Of a stretch of DNA of 64,000 nucleotides, positions 16,958-25,666 are shown in pieces. The translations under genes and the position numbers were made by a program. Numbering within the stretch: position 1 is the first letter of the stretch; the number at the start of each line of letters is the position of its first letter. The notes under the pieces are model-generated. The model saw nothing but the letters and a program-made list of their open reading frames with translations. It did no database searches and had not been told where the DNA came from. This DNA is from Luteolibacter sp. LG18 (GTDB lineage Bacteria; Verrucomicrobiota; Verrucomicrobiia; Verrucomicrobiales; Akkermansiaceae): the NCBI RefSeq assembly GCF_036322585.1, contig NZ_AP024600.1, forward strand, positions 558,001-622,000. The letters run 5' to 3'.

Positions 16958-18367
16958 ATGAAACCCGCCCTGCTCCTGCCGCTCACCGCCACGCTCGCCC
17001 TCACGGCCTGCAAGGTCGGCCCGAACTTCCAGTTTTCGAACCTCTCCGGTGGCAGCAAGTGGAAGGAGTCATCGGTTTCCCAACATGCCCGCTTGCCGGA
17101 CGATTGGTGGCGGCTCTTCGGTGATGCGGAGCTCACGCGCCTGATCAACCGCGCGCTGTCGGCGAACAACGACCTCGCCGCGGCCAAGTCCCGCATGGAC
17201 ACCGCGCGGGCCCTGGTGGGGCTCGATCGCGCGCGGTTGTTCCCCACGCTCGACCTCACCGGTTCAGCGGGCATTTCCCGGCAGTCCTCGGACTCGGTGA
17301 CCTCCAACGTCCCCTCGGCCTTCGCCTCGGCGATCCCGCTGGAGAACCAGCGCTACCGCAGCACCTTCAACCTCGCCTACGATCCGGACCTGTGGGGCCG
17401 CAACAAGCGCGCGCTGGAAGCCTCGTCCGCCGAGGCGGAAGCCAGCGCGGCCCTCGTGGACGCCCAGCGTCTCGGCATCGCCGCCGAGGTGGCGCGCCAG
17501 TATTTCCTGCTGCGCGGACTCGATGCCCAGGAAAGCATCCTCCAGGCCACGCTCAAGACCCGCCGCCAATCGCTCGACATCCAGAAGAGCAAGACCGACG
17601 CCGGACTCACCGACGGCATCGCCACCTCCAGCGCCCGCACCGAGCTGGAACTGGCGAACAACGATCTCGCCAGCGTGCAGCGCCAGCGCGGCGCGGCCGA
17701 GCATGCGCTCGCGGTACTGTGCGGCACCACGCCCTCCGGTTTCTCCGTTTCGCACCGCGGCCCCTCCGGCGGCCTGCCCTCGATTCGCGCAGGATTGCCC
17801 GCCGACGTGCTGGCGCGTCGTCCGGATCTCCGGGCTTCCGAGCAAAAACTGCGCGCGGCGAACGCCCGCATCGGCGTGGCCCAGGCCGCGTTCTATCCGA
17901 ACTTCAGCCTGTCCGCGGACGCGGGCTTCGAGTCGCTGGACGTCCGGCGTTTCCTGAACTGGGAGAACCGCGTGCTGTCGCTCGGCGCGAACGTCGCCGC
18001 CCCGATCTTCGACGCGGGCACCAACAAGGCGAACTACCAGGCCGCCCGCAGCCGCTACGACGAGGCGATGGCCGCGCACCGCCAGACGTTGCTCGTCGCC
18101 CTGCGTGAGGTGGAGGACGCCCTCGTCGACCTGAAAGGCCTCGCTCAATCCCGGCGCTCGCTGGAAGCCGCGCTGTCCAGCGCCCGCGACACCCGCCGCC
18201 TGACCCAGGAACGCTACGACAAGGGGCTGACCAGCTACCTCGACGTGGTGGAAACCGACCGCACCGTGCTGCGCGTGGAGCTGGCACTCAGCCAGACCGA
18301 CGCCCAGCAGCGCATCACGCTCGCCGCGCTGGCCAAGGCGCTCGGCGGCGGCTGGAGCGGCAAATGA
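16958..18367 (+). CDS. Outer-membrane efflux lipoprotein (NodT/OprM family)
   Basis: A 469-residue TolC-like outer-membrane factor. The N-terminus is a lipoprotein signal peptide with lipobox LTAC (Cys at ~18), as in OprM/NodT. Two tandem OEP repeats follow, with the NodT hallmarks WWRLFGDAEL, LARRPDLRASEQKLRAANARIGVAQAAFYPNFSL and QERYDKGLTSYLDVVE. It should trimerise into the channel-tunnel that docks with the HlyD adaptor. It lies 115 nt after the Nudix gene, the largest gap in the operon, so internal regulation is possible. Confidence 0.93.
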   Translation: MKPALLLPLTATLALTACKVGPNFQFSNLSGGSKWKESSVSQHARLPDDWWRLFGDAELTRLINRALSANNDLAAAKSRMDTARALVGLDRARLFPTLDLTGSAGISRQSSDSVTSNVPSAFASAIPLENQRYRSTFNLAYDPDLWGRNKRALEASSAEAEASAALVDAQRLGIAAEVARQYFLLRGLDAQESILQATLKTRRQSLDIQKSKTDAGLTDGIATSSARTELELANNDLASVQRQRGAAEHALAVLCGTTPSGFSVSHRGPSGGLPSIRAGLPADVLARRPDLRASEQKLRAANARIGVAQAAFYPNFSLSADAGFESLDVRRFLNWENRVLSLGANVAAPIFDAGTNKANYQAARSRYDEAMAAHRQTLLVALREVEDALVDLKGLAQSRRSLEAALSSARDTRRLTQERYDKGLTSYLDVVETDRTVLRVELALSQTDAQQRITLAALAKALGGGWSGK

Positions 18368-18371
18368 TTTC

Positions 18372-19094
18372 ATGAACACGCCCCTCACGCAGAAGTCCAC
18401 CACCACCGAGATCCGCGAACGCTTCGACCAGGACGTCGAGCGTTTCAGCAATCTCGAAACCGGCCAGTCCGCTACCATGGACGCGCCGCTGGTGCTGGAG
18501 CTGGTCGCGAAAACCGCCGCGCTCCACCTCGCGCCCGGAGCCGCGGTCCTCGACCTCGGCTGCGGTGCCGGGAACTTCACCCTGCGGGTGATGCAGGAGG
18601 TCGGCCCGCTGGCCAGCCACCTCGTCGACCTCAGCCAGCCGATGCTGGAGCGCGCGAAACAACGGGTGATGGCCGCCGGGGCCGTGTCGGTGGAAACCAC
18701 CGCGTCCGACCTGCGCGACCTGGTGTTCGAGGAGAACTCGTTCGACTGCATCCTGGCGGGGGCAGTCCTCCATCATCTGCGCGAGGACTCCGATTGGCAC
18801 GACGTGTTCACGAAACTCCACCGCTGGTTGAAACCGGGCGGGCGCCTCTACGTCGCGGACCTGGTGGACTTCGACTCGCCGGAGGTTCGCGCGCTGATGT
18901 GGGATCGCTACGGGGACTATCTCGAAGGCCTCGGCGGCGCGGACTATCGCGCGAAGGTGCTCGCCTACATCGACAAGGAGGACTCACCGCGCTCGCTGCC
19001 GTTCCAGTTGGAGCTGCTCAAAGCCTGCGGTTTCTCCGGCTACGACGTGCTCCACCGCATCAGCGTCTTCGCCTGCTATTTCGGCACGAAGTGA
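18372..19094 (+). CDS. Class I SAM-dependent methyltransferase
   Basis: A 240-residue cytoplasmic methyltransferase with motif I VLDLGCGAGNFTL, a post-I acidic region (HLVDLSQPMLERAKQ), motif IV DCILAGAVLHHL and LKPGGRLYVADLVDF. This pattern is typical of small-molecule (Methyltransf_25/UbiE-like) enzymes. It starts 4 nt after the efflux lipoprotein gene and ends the operon. An enzyme that modifies the exported compound is a reasonable inference, not shown. No specificity residues are recognised. Confidence 0.88.
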   Translation: MNTPLTQKSTTTEIRERFDQDVERFSNLETGQSATMDAPLVLELVAKTAALHLAPGAAVLDLGCGAGNFTLRVMQEVGPLASHLVDLSQPMLERAKQRVMAAGAVSVETTASDLRDLVFEENSFDCILAGAVLHHLREDSDWHDVFTKLHRWLKPGGRLYVADLVDFDSPEVRALMWDRYGDYLEGLGGADYRAKVLAYIDKEDSPRSLPFQLELLKACGFSGYDVLHRISVFACYFGTK

Positions 19095-19905
19095 CGTGGC
19101 GTGGCCGCGTTCGGGAGAACGTGGGCGGGGAAAGCCCACGGAGTTCCTCACACCTCCAGCCCTCCACCGGGCCCCTCTTCTTCAAGCCCGGAGGGCGACG
19201 CTCTGCTAGCCGGTGGCGCAAGCCCTGGTCCTTATGCACCTCTTGGCATCTGTATCCCCCAAGGGGATGACAGCTCAAGTAGCCGGAGGTTGAGGAGCCT
19301 AGGCGACGACACCTCCGGTTCAGGCGGGAAGCTCATTCGATCCCGAAGGGGATCGCAGCCGGGTGCGAAGGCCTACGGAATTCCATCTCCCATTCCACCC
19401 GCGGAGTCGGGGTACGTGGCTGGCACCCGCTTCGGGGTGCGGTTCCTGATCCGGGCTGTCCGGTGGTGTCGTCGCCTAGGCTCCTCAACCACCGGCTACC
19501 GAAGCTGCGATCCCTTCGGGATCCAGAATCACCCCGTTGACGCATGCAAGATGTGTGGCGCCAGCCACCGGACCACGGACTGGAGAGCATTCAAGTCCCG
19601 TAAGGGACGACGCAGCCTGCGCTCTTCTCGCGGACCCTCCATTCCCGCGGTTCGGACGCATCCGGAACTCTTCAAACCTCGGATGCGGACATCGTCTGAA
19701 TCGTCACCCGGACTCCGATTGCGTCGCCCCTAACGGGGCTTGGACTCCATGGCTCGCTCCTACCGGTGGCTTTCGCCACCGGCTGGCAGAGCGTCGCCCT
19801 CCGGGCTCAGAAAGACGGCGGCCACGTTTCCCTTTGGCAAATGGCCAAGGGTTTTTGTCCGCGGTCCATGGGAACATGGAGGGAGTCAGGCCCAAGCTCC
19901 GCCCC
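19095..19905. repeat. Non-coding mosaic of inverted-repeat modules
   Basis: About 800 nt without a believable gene. A 34-nt module at 19280-19313 recurs inverted at 19465-19498 with one mismatch. A 40-nt module at 19186-19225 recurs inverted at 19767-19806 with about three mismatches. A GATCCCGAAGGGGATCGCAGC-like block near 19339-19360 has an inverted relative near 19502-19522. A perfect 8-bp hairpin (CCGGTGGC/GCCACCGG) sits at 19763-19782. Open frames across it are accidental and change at repeat boundaries. This looks like clustered intergenic repeats of a genome-wide family, though I cannot count other copies. It separates the efflux operon from a PEP-CTERM gene. Confidence 0.75.
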
Positions 19906-20610
19906 ATGCTCGTCCGTCTCCTTCTCCCCCTCGCAGCCTTCGCCCTCCTCCCCGCTTCCGGCGCGACCAGCCTGCTGATCAATTTCAGCAGCGCCTCCGG
20001 CAACGACATGACCATCGGACAAGCGAACACGCTCGGCGCCGATGCCCTCCAGAACGTCCGCACCGGCACCACCAATGCCGCTGGCACCACCGCCACCATC
20101 TCGCTGGACGGGGTCACCGGCAGCGCGACCTACGCCGACTACTTCCAAGCCTCCCAGCTCGCCAACCTCGGCCAGCCCTACGCCACCTTCATCGGCGGCG
20201 CGCAGATCGGGTCGACCGGCAACGAAGCGGCCGTGTCGATCTCCGGCCTGAATGCCTGGATGACGGCCAACAACTTCACCGGCTATCAGGTGACGCTCTA
20301 CTACGCCGGGCGTTCCCTAGCCTCGGAAAACCTCGCCTCCACCAGCCAGGCCGTCACTTTCGTTACCTCCTCCGGCACCAGCTACGACACCGTCTCGGTA
20401 CTGGCCCACGGGACGCCATCCAACACCACCTTCTGGTCCGGAACCGGGGCGGTGCAGAACTTCAACAGCGACACCCTCTCCATCAGCGTGAAATACCTCA
20501 GCCAGCAAAGCGGCCTCGCCGCAATCAAGATCACCGGCGTGCCGGAACCGTCCGCGGCCCTGTTGGGAGGCTTGGGCGCTTTGGCGCTGCTGCGCCGCCG
20601 ACGCCCTTGA
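19906..20610 (+). CDS. PEP-CTERM sorting-domain exported protein
   Basis: A 234-residue secreted protein. The signal peptide (MLVRLLLPLAAFALLPASGA) is followed by a Ser/Thr/Gly/Asn-rich beta-type domain, and the C-terminus is a PEP-CTERM signal: VPEPSAALLGGLGALALL then RRRR. Such proteins are cut at the tripartite signal by an exosortase (EpsH-like) and delivered to the surface or exopolysaccharide. ATG 19906 is chosen to start the signal peptide; another ATG at 19876 is possible and neither has a good ribosome site. No exosortase gene is in the window. The passenger domain is unrecognised. Confidence 0.85.
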   Translation: MLVRLLLPLAAFALLPASGATSLLINFSSASGNDMTIGQANTLGADALQNVRTGTTNAAGTTATISLDGVTGSATYADYFQASQLANLGQPYATFIGGAQIGSTGNEAAVSISGLNAWMTANNFTGYQVTLYYAGRSLASENLASTSQAVTFVTSSGTSYDTVSVLAHGTPSNTTFWSGTGAVQNFNSDTLSISVKYLSQQSGLAAIKITGVPEPSAALLGGLGALALLRRRRP

Positions 20611-20631
20611 GCACCCCGAGGGGCGGCGGAA

Positions 20632-21666
20632 TCACTTCAGATCCGCCGCCTTCTTCAAGGCCTTCACGTCTTCCACCAGCTTCGGCAGGCGACGCGCGTA
20701 GGCCCGGAGCTTCTGGCCCTCGGCAAACGGCAAGGCCGGATCGCCGTAATAGGTGATGCCACCTTCAAGGCTCCGGGTCACGCCGGTGCGGGCGGCCAGG
20801 ACCGCCTTGTCGCCCACGGTGACGTGGCCGACCATCCCCACTTGCGCGGCGACGGTCACGTAGTTGCCGAGACGGCTGCTGCCCGCGATGCCTGACTGGG
20901 AAATCACCAGGCAGTGCTTGCCGATCACGACATTGTGGGCGAGCTGGACGAGGTTGTCGATCTTGCTGCCCTCGCCGACGACGGTCTTGCCAAAACGGGC
21001 GCGGTCGATGCTGGTGTTCGAGCCGATCTCGACGTCATCGCCGAGCTCCACGATGCCGACCTGGTCGATCTTCACGTGGCGGCCGTTCACGAACTCGTAG
21101 CCATAGCCATCCGAACCGATCACGGCACCCGGCTGGAGAATGACGCGGTCCCCTAGAACACAGCGTTCGCGGACCGTCGAGTTCGCATGGAGCTTGCAAT
21201 CGCGGCCGATCACCGCGTCCTCGCCGACCACGACATTCGGACCAATGTCCGAGCCATCACCGACGGAGGCTCCGGCCATGACCACGGCCCCCGCCTGCAC
21301 GCGGACCTTGGTGGCATCGAGCACGGCCTCGGGATCGACCACGGCACGCGGATGAATGCCCGGCTGGAAGGGCCGGCCGGAAACCGCGAAGTGTTTCACC
21401 ACCGCGCCAAAAGCGAACGACGGATTCTCCACCGCGATGAGGGCGGATCCTTCCGGGCCCTCGGTTTCACCGGCGGGCACCAGCACCGCACCCGCCTGAG
21501 TGGTCAGGAACTGAGGGCGGTATTTCTCGTTTCCGAGGAAACTGATGTCCTCCGGACCGGCGGCATCGAGCGCCGCCATGCCGGAGTAAGACGAAGCGAG
21601 CCCGCCCCTGACGATGTCACCACCGGTCAAACGGGCGAGCTCGGAAAGCGTGAGGGCAAATGCCAC
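20632..21666 (-). CDS. lpxD: UDP-3-O-acylglucosamine N-acyltransferase
   Basis: LpxD adds the N-linked 3-hydroxyacyl chain during lipid A synthesis. The 344-residue protein has the N-terminal LpxD domain (LTLSELARLTGGDIVRGG), then a left-handed beta-helix of hexapeptide repeats, including IGSDGYGYEFVNGRHVKI and IDNLVQLAHNVVIGKHCLV, whose His in LAHNV matches the catalytic residue. A helical C-terminal tail follows. It starts with GTG at 21666 and lies 18 nt after ompH on the same strand, the classic skp-lpxD arrangement of Gram-negative bacteria. Confidence 0.95.
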   Translation of the reverse strand: MAFALTLSELARLTGGDIVRGGLASSYSGMAALDAAGPEDISFLGNEKYRPQFLTTQAGAVLVPAGETEGPEGSALIAVENPSFAFGAVVKHFAVSGRPFQPGIHPRAVVDPEAVLDATKVRVQAGAVVMAGASVGDGSDIGPNVVVGEDAVIGRDCKLHANSTVRERCVLGDRVILQPGAVIGSDGYGYEFVNGRHVKIDQVGIVELGDDVEIGSNTSIDRARFGKTVVGEGSKIDNLVQLAHNVVIGKHCLVISQSGIAGSSRLGNYVTVAAQVGMVGHVTVGDKAVLAARTGVTRSLEGGITYYGDPALPFAEGQKLRAYARRLPKLVEDVKALKKAADLK

Positions 21667-21684
21667 TGCGGAACGCTGGATGGA

Positions 21685-22335
21685 TTACTTGTCGTCGCCA
21701 GGAGCGTCCGGAGTGAGCGGAGCCTTGCCCGAGTCTTCCACCGGCTTCAGGCTTTCCGGGGGAGCGTCCTTGTTGAGGTCCTTCAGGAGGCCGGCGGTGA
21801 TGTCGGTGGCGTCCTTGGTGTAGAGGAGGAAGGGAACCTGGGAGGTGCTGAGGCCGGACTTGTCGAAGACGTAGTCGTAGTTTTCACCCTTGGCCTGCTC
21901 TTCCACCAGCTTGCGGATCTCGTTGAGGATCCCCTTCATGCGCTGGACCATGGTTTCGTTCAGCGCCTGGTTCTTGCGCTGGAGGAACTCGCGGCGCTCG
22001 CGATCGAGGGCGATGCCTTCCTGCTGCTGCATCTGCCAGTCCTTGAAGAGGGCCTGCTTCTTCTGGTCGGAGATCGCCGGGTCCTCGATCTGCTTGCGCA
22101 GCGTGCCGAGGTTGCTTTCCAGCTCACGGATGCGGGTGAGGCGGTCGTTGTTGTCCTTCTGGATGCGGGCCCGCTCGATGTTGATCTGCTTCTGCGCGTC
22201 GTTCGTGCGGTAGTACTCCTTGAAGAGCTGCTGCATGTCGACGGTGGCGATCTTGAGCTTGCCTTCCTGGGCGGCAGCGAGGCCGGAAAGGGAGGCGGCC
22301 AAAACCACCGCGAGAAGGGAACGAATGAGAGTCAT
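21685..22335 (-). CDS. OmpH/Skp family periplasmic chaperone
   Basis: A 216-residue OmpH-type protein. A signal peptide (MTLIRSLLAVVLAASLSGLAAAQ) is followed by the opening beta strand KIATVDMQQLFKEY and a long charged coiled coil. The end (YDYVFDKSGLSTSQVPFLLYTKDATDITAGLL) is the family's C-terminal strand and helix. Skp trimers hold outer-membrane proteins unfolded in the periplasm. ATG 22335 is chosen to start the signal peptide. A ~40-residue acidic tail beyond the family core is unusual. It sits directly upstream of lpxD, probably one operon, divergent from panC. Confidence 0.9.
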   Translation of the reverse strand: MTLIRSLLAVVLAASLSGLAAAQEGKLKIATVDMQQLFKEYYRTNDAQKQINIERARIQKDNNDRLTRIRELESNLGTLRKQIEDPAISDQKKQALFKDWQMQQQEGIALDRERREFLQRKNQALNETMVQRMKGILNEIRKLVEEQAKGENYDYVFDKSGLSTSQVPFLLYTKDATDITAGLLKDLNKDAPPESLKPVEDSGKAPLTPDAPGDDK

Positions 22336-22480
22336 GTTTAAGATGGGGTTGATCCGTGACGGATGCCCGACCATGTACGGAATCCCCTAGGGCGTCAACG
22401 TTCATCCCGGTCGTGAGGACGGCGCGGAAACACCGGTTTTTTCTCTGGCGCACCCCGGCCGCGGGTGGCATCGCAGCCCC

Positions 22481-23326
22481 ATGCAAGTGATCGCAGATCC
22501 GGCCGGATTCCGTGCCGCGGCCACCTCCTCCGGAAGCCCGCTCGTCCTGGTCCCGACCATGGGCGCCCTCCACGAGGGCCACCGCGCCCTGATCCGCCGG
22601 GCCCGCAAATTGGCGGGTTCCACGGGCACCGTGGCGGTCTCGATCTTCGTCAATCCGATCCAGTTCGACCGCGCCGGCGACCTAGCCGCCTATCCGAAGC
22701 CGCTGGAGGCCGACCTCGCCGCCTGCGAGGCCGAGGGAGCCGATCTCATCTTCACCCCGGAGGCCGGGTCCATGTATCACCCGGACCGCTCGGTCACGGT
22801 GACGGAATCGTTGCTTTCCCGCCACCTCTGCGGCGCCACCCGCCCGGGCCATTTCGATGGCGTCTGCACCGTGGTCCTGAAGCTGTTCCTGCTCTCCGGC
22901 GCGGATTCCGCCGTGTTCGGGGAAAAGGACTTCCAACAGCTCGCCATCATCCGCCGGATGGTCCGGGACCTGGACGTGCCGGTGGAGATCATCGGACACC
23001 CGACGATCCGCGAGGCGGACGGGCTGGCGATGTCCTCCCGGAATGTGCGCCTGCTGCCGGACCACCGCGCGGACGCGCCGCGCATCCGCCAATCCCTGCT
23101 CGCCGCCCGCGATCTCCTCGCCACGGGGGAGCGCTCCGCCACCGCCCTGCTTGCCAGCGCCCGCGCCGGGATCGAGGGCTCGACGTTCGCGAAAATCGAC
23201 TATCTGGAGCTGGTGGACGCGGAAACACTCCAGCCGGTGTCCGAAATCGAACGCCCGGCCGTCCTCGCGACCGCCGTGTTCTACGGTGAGGTCCGCCTGA
23301 TTGACCACCTCACGCTGCAGCCGTGA
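22481..23326 (+). CDS. panC: Pantothenate synthetase
   Basis: PanC joins pantoate and beta-alanine with ATP to form pantothenate. The 281-residue protein shows VPTMGALHEGHRALIRRA (the HIGH-type ATP site), SIFVNPIQF, the FGEKDFQQLAIIRRMV block (ATP/pantoate site) and MSSRNVRL (KMSKS-equivalent). Length and motif order are normal. It stands alone, divergent from ompH; panB is not in the window. Confidence 0.96.
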   Translation: MQVIADPAGFRAAATSSGSPLVLVPTMGALHEGHRALIRRARKLAGSTGTVAVSIFVNPIQFDRAGDLAAYPKPLEADLAACEAEGADLIFTPEAGSMYHPDRSVTVTESLLSRHLCGATRPGHFDGVCTVVLKLFLLSGADSAVFGEKDFQQLAIIRRMVRDLDVPVEIIGHPTIREADGLAMSSRNVRLLPDHRADAPRIRQSLLAARDLLATGERSATALLASARAGIEGSTFAKIDYLELVDAETLQPVSEIERPAVLATAVFYGEVRLIDHLTLQP

Positions 23327-23332
23327 GCCCGC

Positions 23333-23590
23333 TCAATGGGGCTCGCTGACCGGCTTGGCCTTCGGGATCTGCTTGATACTCAGGATCGGCTGGCCCTCGC
23401 TGTCGCGCCCGGACACCTCCACTACGAACTCGCTGGGCCGGGTCTCCGCCTTGCCTCCGTCGGCACCGCTTGTCCGCGGCGACACAAGGTAGTTGCTGAG
23501 CAGGTAGTCCCTAATCAGAAACCAGATTGCGGTCGCGAGCAGGAGCGACAGGATCTTCGCGATCCAGTTTTTGGTCAGGTTCAGTTTCAT
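23333..23590 (-). CDS. Short YbbR/CdaR-like membrane protein
   Basis: An 85-residue protein with one N-terminal helix in YbbR style (LTKNWIAKILSLLLATAIWFLI) and a ~50-residue extracytoplasmic segment (EFVVEVSGRDSEGQPI). YbbR/CdaR proteins regulate CdaA and usually carry several YbbR repeats; here only a stub remains. Its first 80 nt overlap the 3' end of cdaA in another frame. Its position right behind cdaA supports a CdaR-like partner role, which is an inference. The reduced size is the oddity. Confidence 0.75.
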   Translation of the reverse strand: MKLNLTKNWIAKILSLLLATAIWFLIRDYLLSNYLVSPRTSGADGGKAETRPSEFVVEVSGRDSEGQPILSIKQIPKAKPVSEPH

Positions 23591-24350
23591 CGGGATCGTT
23601 GGAGGGCAGGAAGATCTGCGACAGCTTCTCGCGGAACAGCTTCTCGGAAAGGTTGCGATGGAAGGCCCCGTCCACGCAGATCGAGATACTACCGGTCTCC
23701 TCGCTGACGATTACCACCACCGCGTCGCTCTCCTCCGCCAGACCGAGCCCCGCGCGGTGACGCAGGCCCAGCGAGCGGTCGGTCAGCTCGCGCTGGCTGA
23801 CCGGGAACACGCAGCCGGCCCCGGCCACGCGGTCGTCGGCGATGATCATCCCGCCGTCGTGCAGCGGGGTTTTCGGGAAGAAAACGCTGGTGGCGAGTTC
23901 CGGCGAGAACTGGGCATCCAGCACCACCCCGCTCTCGAGGTGGGTCTTGAGGCTGATGCTGCGCTGGATGGCGAACAGCGCGCCAATGCGCTTCTTGGAA
24001 AGCGCGATCACCGCATCCGCGAAACGCTCCAGGAAGGCCACCCGGCGGGTGCTGGAAAAGGAAAACAGCCGGCTGCTGCCGAGCTTCGCCAGGGCATTGC
24101 GGAGCTCCGGCTGGAAAATCACCAACAGAGCGAAAGCCAGCAGGGCGGCCGCGCGGGTGATCAACCAGTTGATGACCTCGAAGTGGAAAATCCCCGCCAA
24201 TAGCGTGAGCACCACCAGGATCGTGCCGAGGCCCACCAGAATCTGGGCACCCCGGGTCGCCCGGAAGGCCCGGTACACCTGGTAAATGCAGATCGCGAGG
24301 ATGAGGATCTCGACCCCGTCACCCGCATGCTTTTGAACGAAATCCCACAT
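23511..24350 (-). CDS. cdaA: Diadenylate cyclase (CdaA/DisA_N)
   Basis: CdaA makes cyclic di-AMP from two ATP at the membrane. The 279-residue protein has three N-terminal helices (~15-80) and a DAC domain with both catalytic motifs: LHDGGMII (DGG at 165-167) and GLRHRAGLG (RHR at 197-199). The ATG at 24350 gives MWDFVQKHAG at the start, close to other CdaA proteins. A charged C-terminal extension (about 25 residues, overlapping the YbbR-like gene) follows the catalytic domain. c-di-AMP normally controls osmolyte and potassium balance and the cell wall. Confidence 0.94.
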   Translation of the reverse strand: MWDFVQKHAGDGVEILILAICIYQVYRAFRATRGAQILVGLGTILVVLTLLAGIFHFEVINWLITRAAALLAFALLVIFQPELRNALAKLGSSRLFSFSSTRRVAFLERFADAVIALSKKRIGALFAIQRSISLKTHLESGVVLDAQFSPELATSVFFPKTPLHDGGMIIADDRVAGAGCVFPVSQRELTDRSLGLRHRAGLGLAEESDAVVVIVSEETGSISICVDGAFHRNLSEKLFREKLSQIFLPSNDPDETEPDQKLDREDPVAPARDRNLVSD

Positions 24351-24471
24351 GTTGACGTCCGCACAGGCTACCGGCGGCCGGGCCACCTGTCACCCACGAT
24401 TGCATGCCGCGGCGGGAGATCCGGGCATTTCACCCCTTGCCCGCGGGCCGGGAGTGCATTCTACTCCCGCC

Positions 24472-25017
24472 ATGCAAGACAAGATCCTGCTCGCCCGTGA
24501 AGTGGACGCCATCCAGATCCCGAGCGGCGACACCATCACCCTTCCCGCCGGCACCGAGGTGTTCATCACCCAGCGGCTGGGCGGCACCTTCACGGTGGCC
24601 ACCACCCAGGGCCTGGCCCGTATCTCTTCAAAGGACTCCGACGCCCTCGGGGTGGACAACGAGGAGGAGCAGAAGAAGCACGCCGAGGCCGAGCGCCTGA
24701 AGGACGCCCCGGTGGAGGAGCAGGTCTGGGCCCAGCTCAAGGCCGTCTACGACCCGGAAATCCCGGTCGACATCGTCAATCTCGGCCTCGTCTACGACTG
24801 CGCCGTCGAGGAGCAGGACGGCAAGCAGGTCGTCACCGTCAAAATGACCCTCACCGCCCCCGGCTGCGGCATGGGCCCGGTGATCGCCGCGGACGCCCAG
24901 GCGAAGATCATGACCATCGACGGCATCGACGACGCCAAGGTCGAGCTGGTCTGGGAGCCCGCCTGGAACCAGGACATGATCTCCGAAGAGGGCAAGATGA
25001 AGCTCGGAATGATCTGA
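24472..25017 (+). CDS. sufT: SufT-type Fe-S assembly protein (DUF59/MIP18)
   Basis: A 181-residue protein. Residues ~85-180 form a DUF59/MIP18 domain with YDPEIPVDIVNLGLVYD and LTAPGCGMGPVIAADAQ, where the Cys in PGCG is the conserved family residue. The N-terminal ~80 residues (IPSGDTITLPAGTEVFITQRLGG) are characteristic of the SufT subfamily. SufT helps iron-sulphur cluster maturation. No suf operon is adjacent. ATG 24472 gives a normal SufT start. It is divergent from cdaA and followed by an intrinsic terminator. Confidence 0.88.
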   Translation: MQDKILLAREVDAIQIPSGDTITLPAGTEVFITQRLGGTFTVATTQGLARISSKDSDALGVDNEEEQKKHAEAERLKDAPVEEQVWAQLKAVYDPEIPVDIVNLGLVYDCAVEEQDGKQVVTVKMTLTAPGCGMGPVIAADAQAKIMTIDGIDDAKVELVWEPAWNQDMISEEGKMKLGMI

Positions 25018-25057
25018 TCCCTCACGGGTGGCCGCTTCCGGGCGACCATCGCTTTTC

Positions 25058-25091
25058 AGGCCTGAGCGCCCCAGCGGCCTCAGGCCTTTTT
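25058..25091 (+). terminator. Intrinsic terminator after sufT
   Basis: A 9-bp stem AGGCCTGAG/CTCAGGCCT (25058-25066 with 25079-25087) is followed by five T (25087-25091) on the plus strand. It lies between sufT and the convergent phosphatase gene and overlaps the last codons and stop of the latter, so it may slow transcription from both sides. Confidence 0.75.
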
Positions 25092-25562
25092 CGTGGTCTG
25101 GTCGATGTAGGCGATGATCGAGGGAATGGCGATCTCGAGAACCTCCGCCACCTCCTCGTAAGCCCGGCGGCCCATGCCGATGGGATCGGGCACGTCCATG
25201 CCGAGTCCCTCCCCCGGAATCTCGGCGAACTCGCAGGCGAGATAGAATTTGTCCGAGTGCTCCGGGAAGGCGGCCTCCATCGCGCGGAGGTGGCCGCGGG
25301 TCATCGCGAAAACGTGGGTGACCGACTTCAGCAGATCGTGATTCAGCGGGCGGCTGGAGAAATCCGCCAGCTCGATGCCGTGCTTCTTCAGCACCGCCGC
25401 GGTGTCCTTGCTAACAGGCGTGCCGCGCCGCGCCGCGACCCCGGCGGAGCCCACCGAGAAGTCCGGACGATCCGCCACGGCCTTGCGGAACAAGCCTTCC
25501 GCCATCGGACTGCGGCAGGTATTGCCGGTGCAAACGAAGAGCACGTGTTTGTCGGTCGCCAT
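25080..25562 (-). CDS. Low-molecular-weight protein tyrosine phosphatase
   Basis: A ~160-residue LMW-PTP/arsenate-reductase-fold protein. The P-loop FVCTGNTCRSPMAEGLF carries the catalytic C-x5-R (Cys11, Arg17 from this start), and the C-terminal DVPDPIGMG supplies the general-acid Asp. Such enzymes often dephosphorylate tyrosine kinases that control exopolysaccharide; some are arsenate reductases, and the sequence alone does not decide. An ATG four codons upstream (25574) is equally possible. It is convergent with sufT. Confidence 0.9.
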   Translation of the reverse strand: MATDKHVLFVCTGNTCRSPMAEGLFRKAVADRPDFSVGSAGVAARRGTPVSKDTAAVLKKHGIELADFSSRPLNHDLLKSVTHVFAMTRGHLRAMEAAFPEHSDKFYLACEFAEIPGEGLGMDVPDPIGMGRRAYEEVAEVLEIAIPSIIAYIDQTTKKA

Positions 25563-25666
25563 CGCGGCAATCATTTGCGCCCGTTGCCACCGGAGTCAAA
25601 CGGCAATCGGCGGTGCGTGCTTGCGTTCAAACATCCCCGTGCCTATTCTGCCAATGGAGGATAGCA

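Noticed and set aside
19101..19733. Open frames inside the repeat mosaic that could be called hypothetical proteins
   Set aside because: The frames cross inverted repeat boundaries, have no ribosome sites and give Arg/Ser/Gly-rich products typical of non-coding GC-rich repeats.
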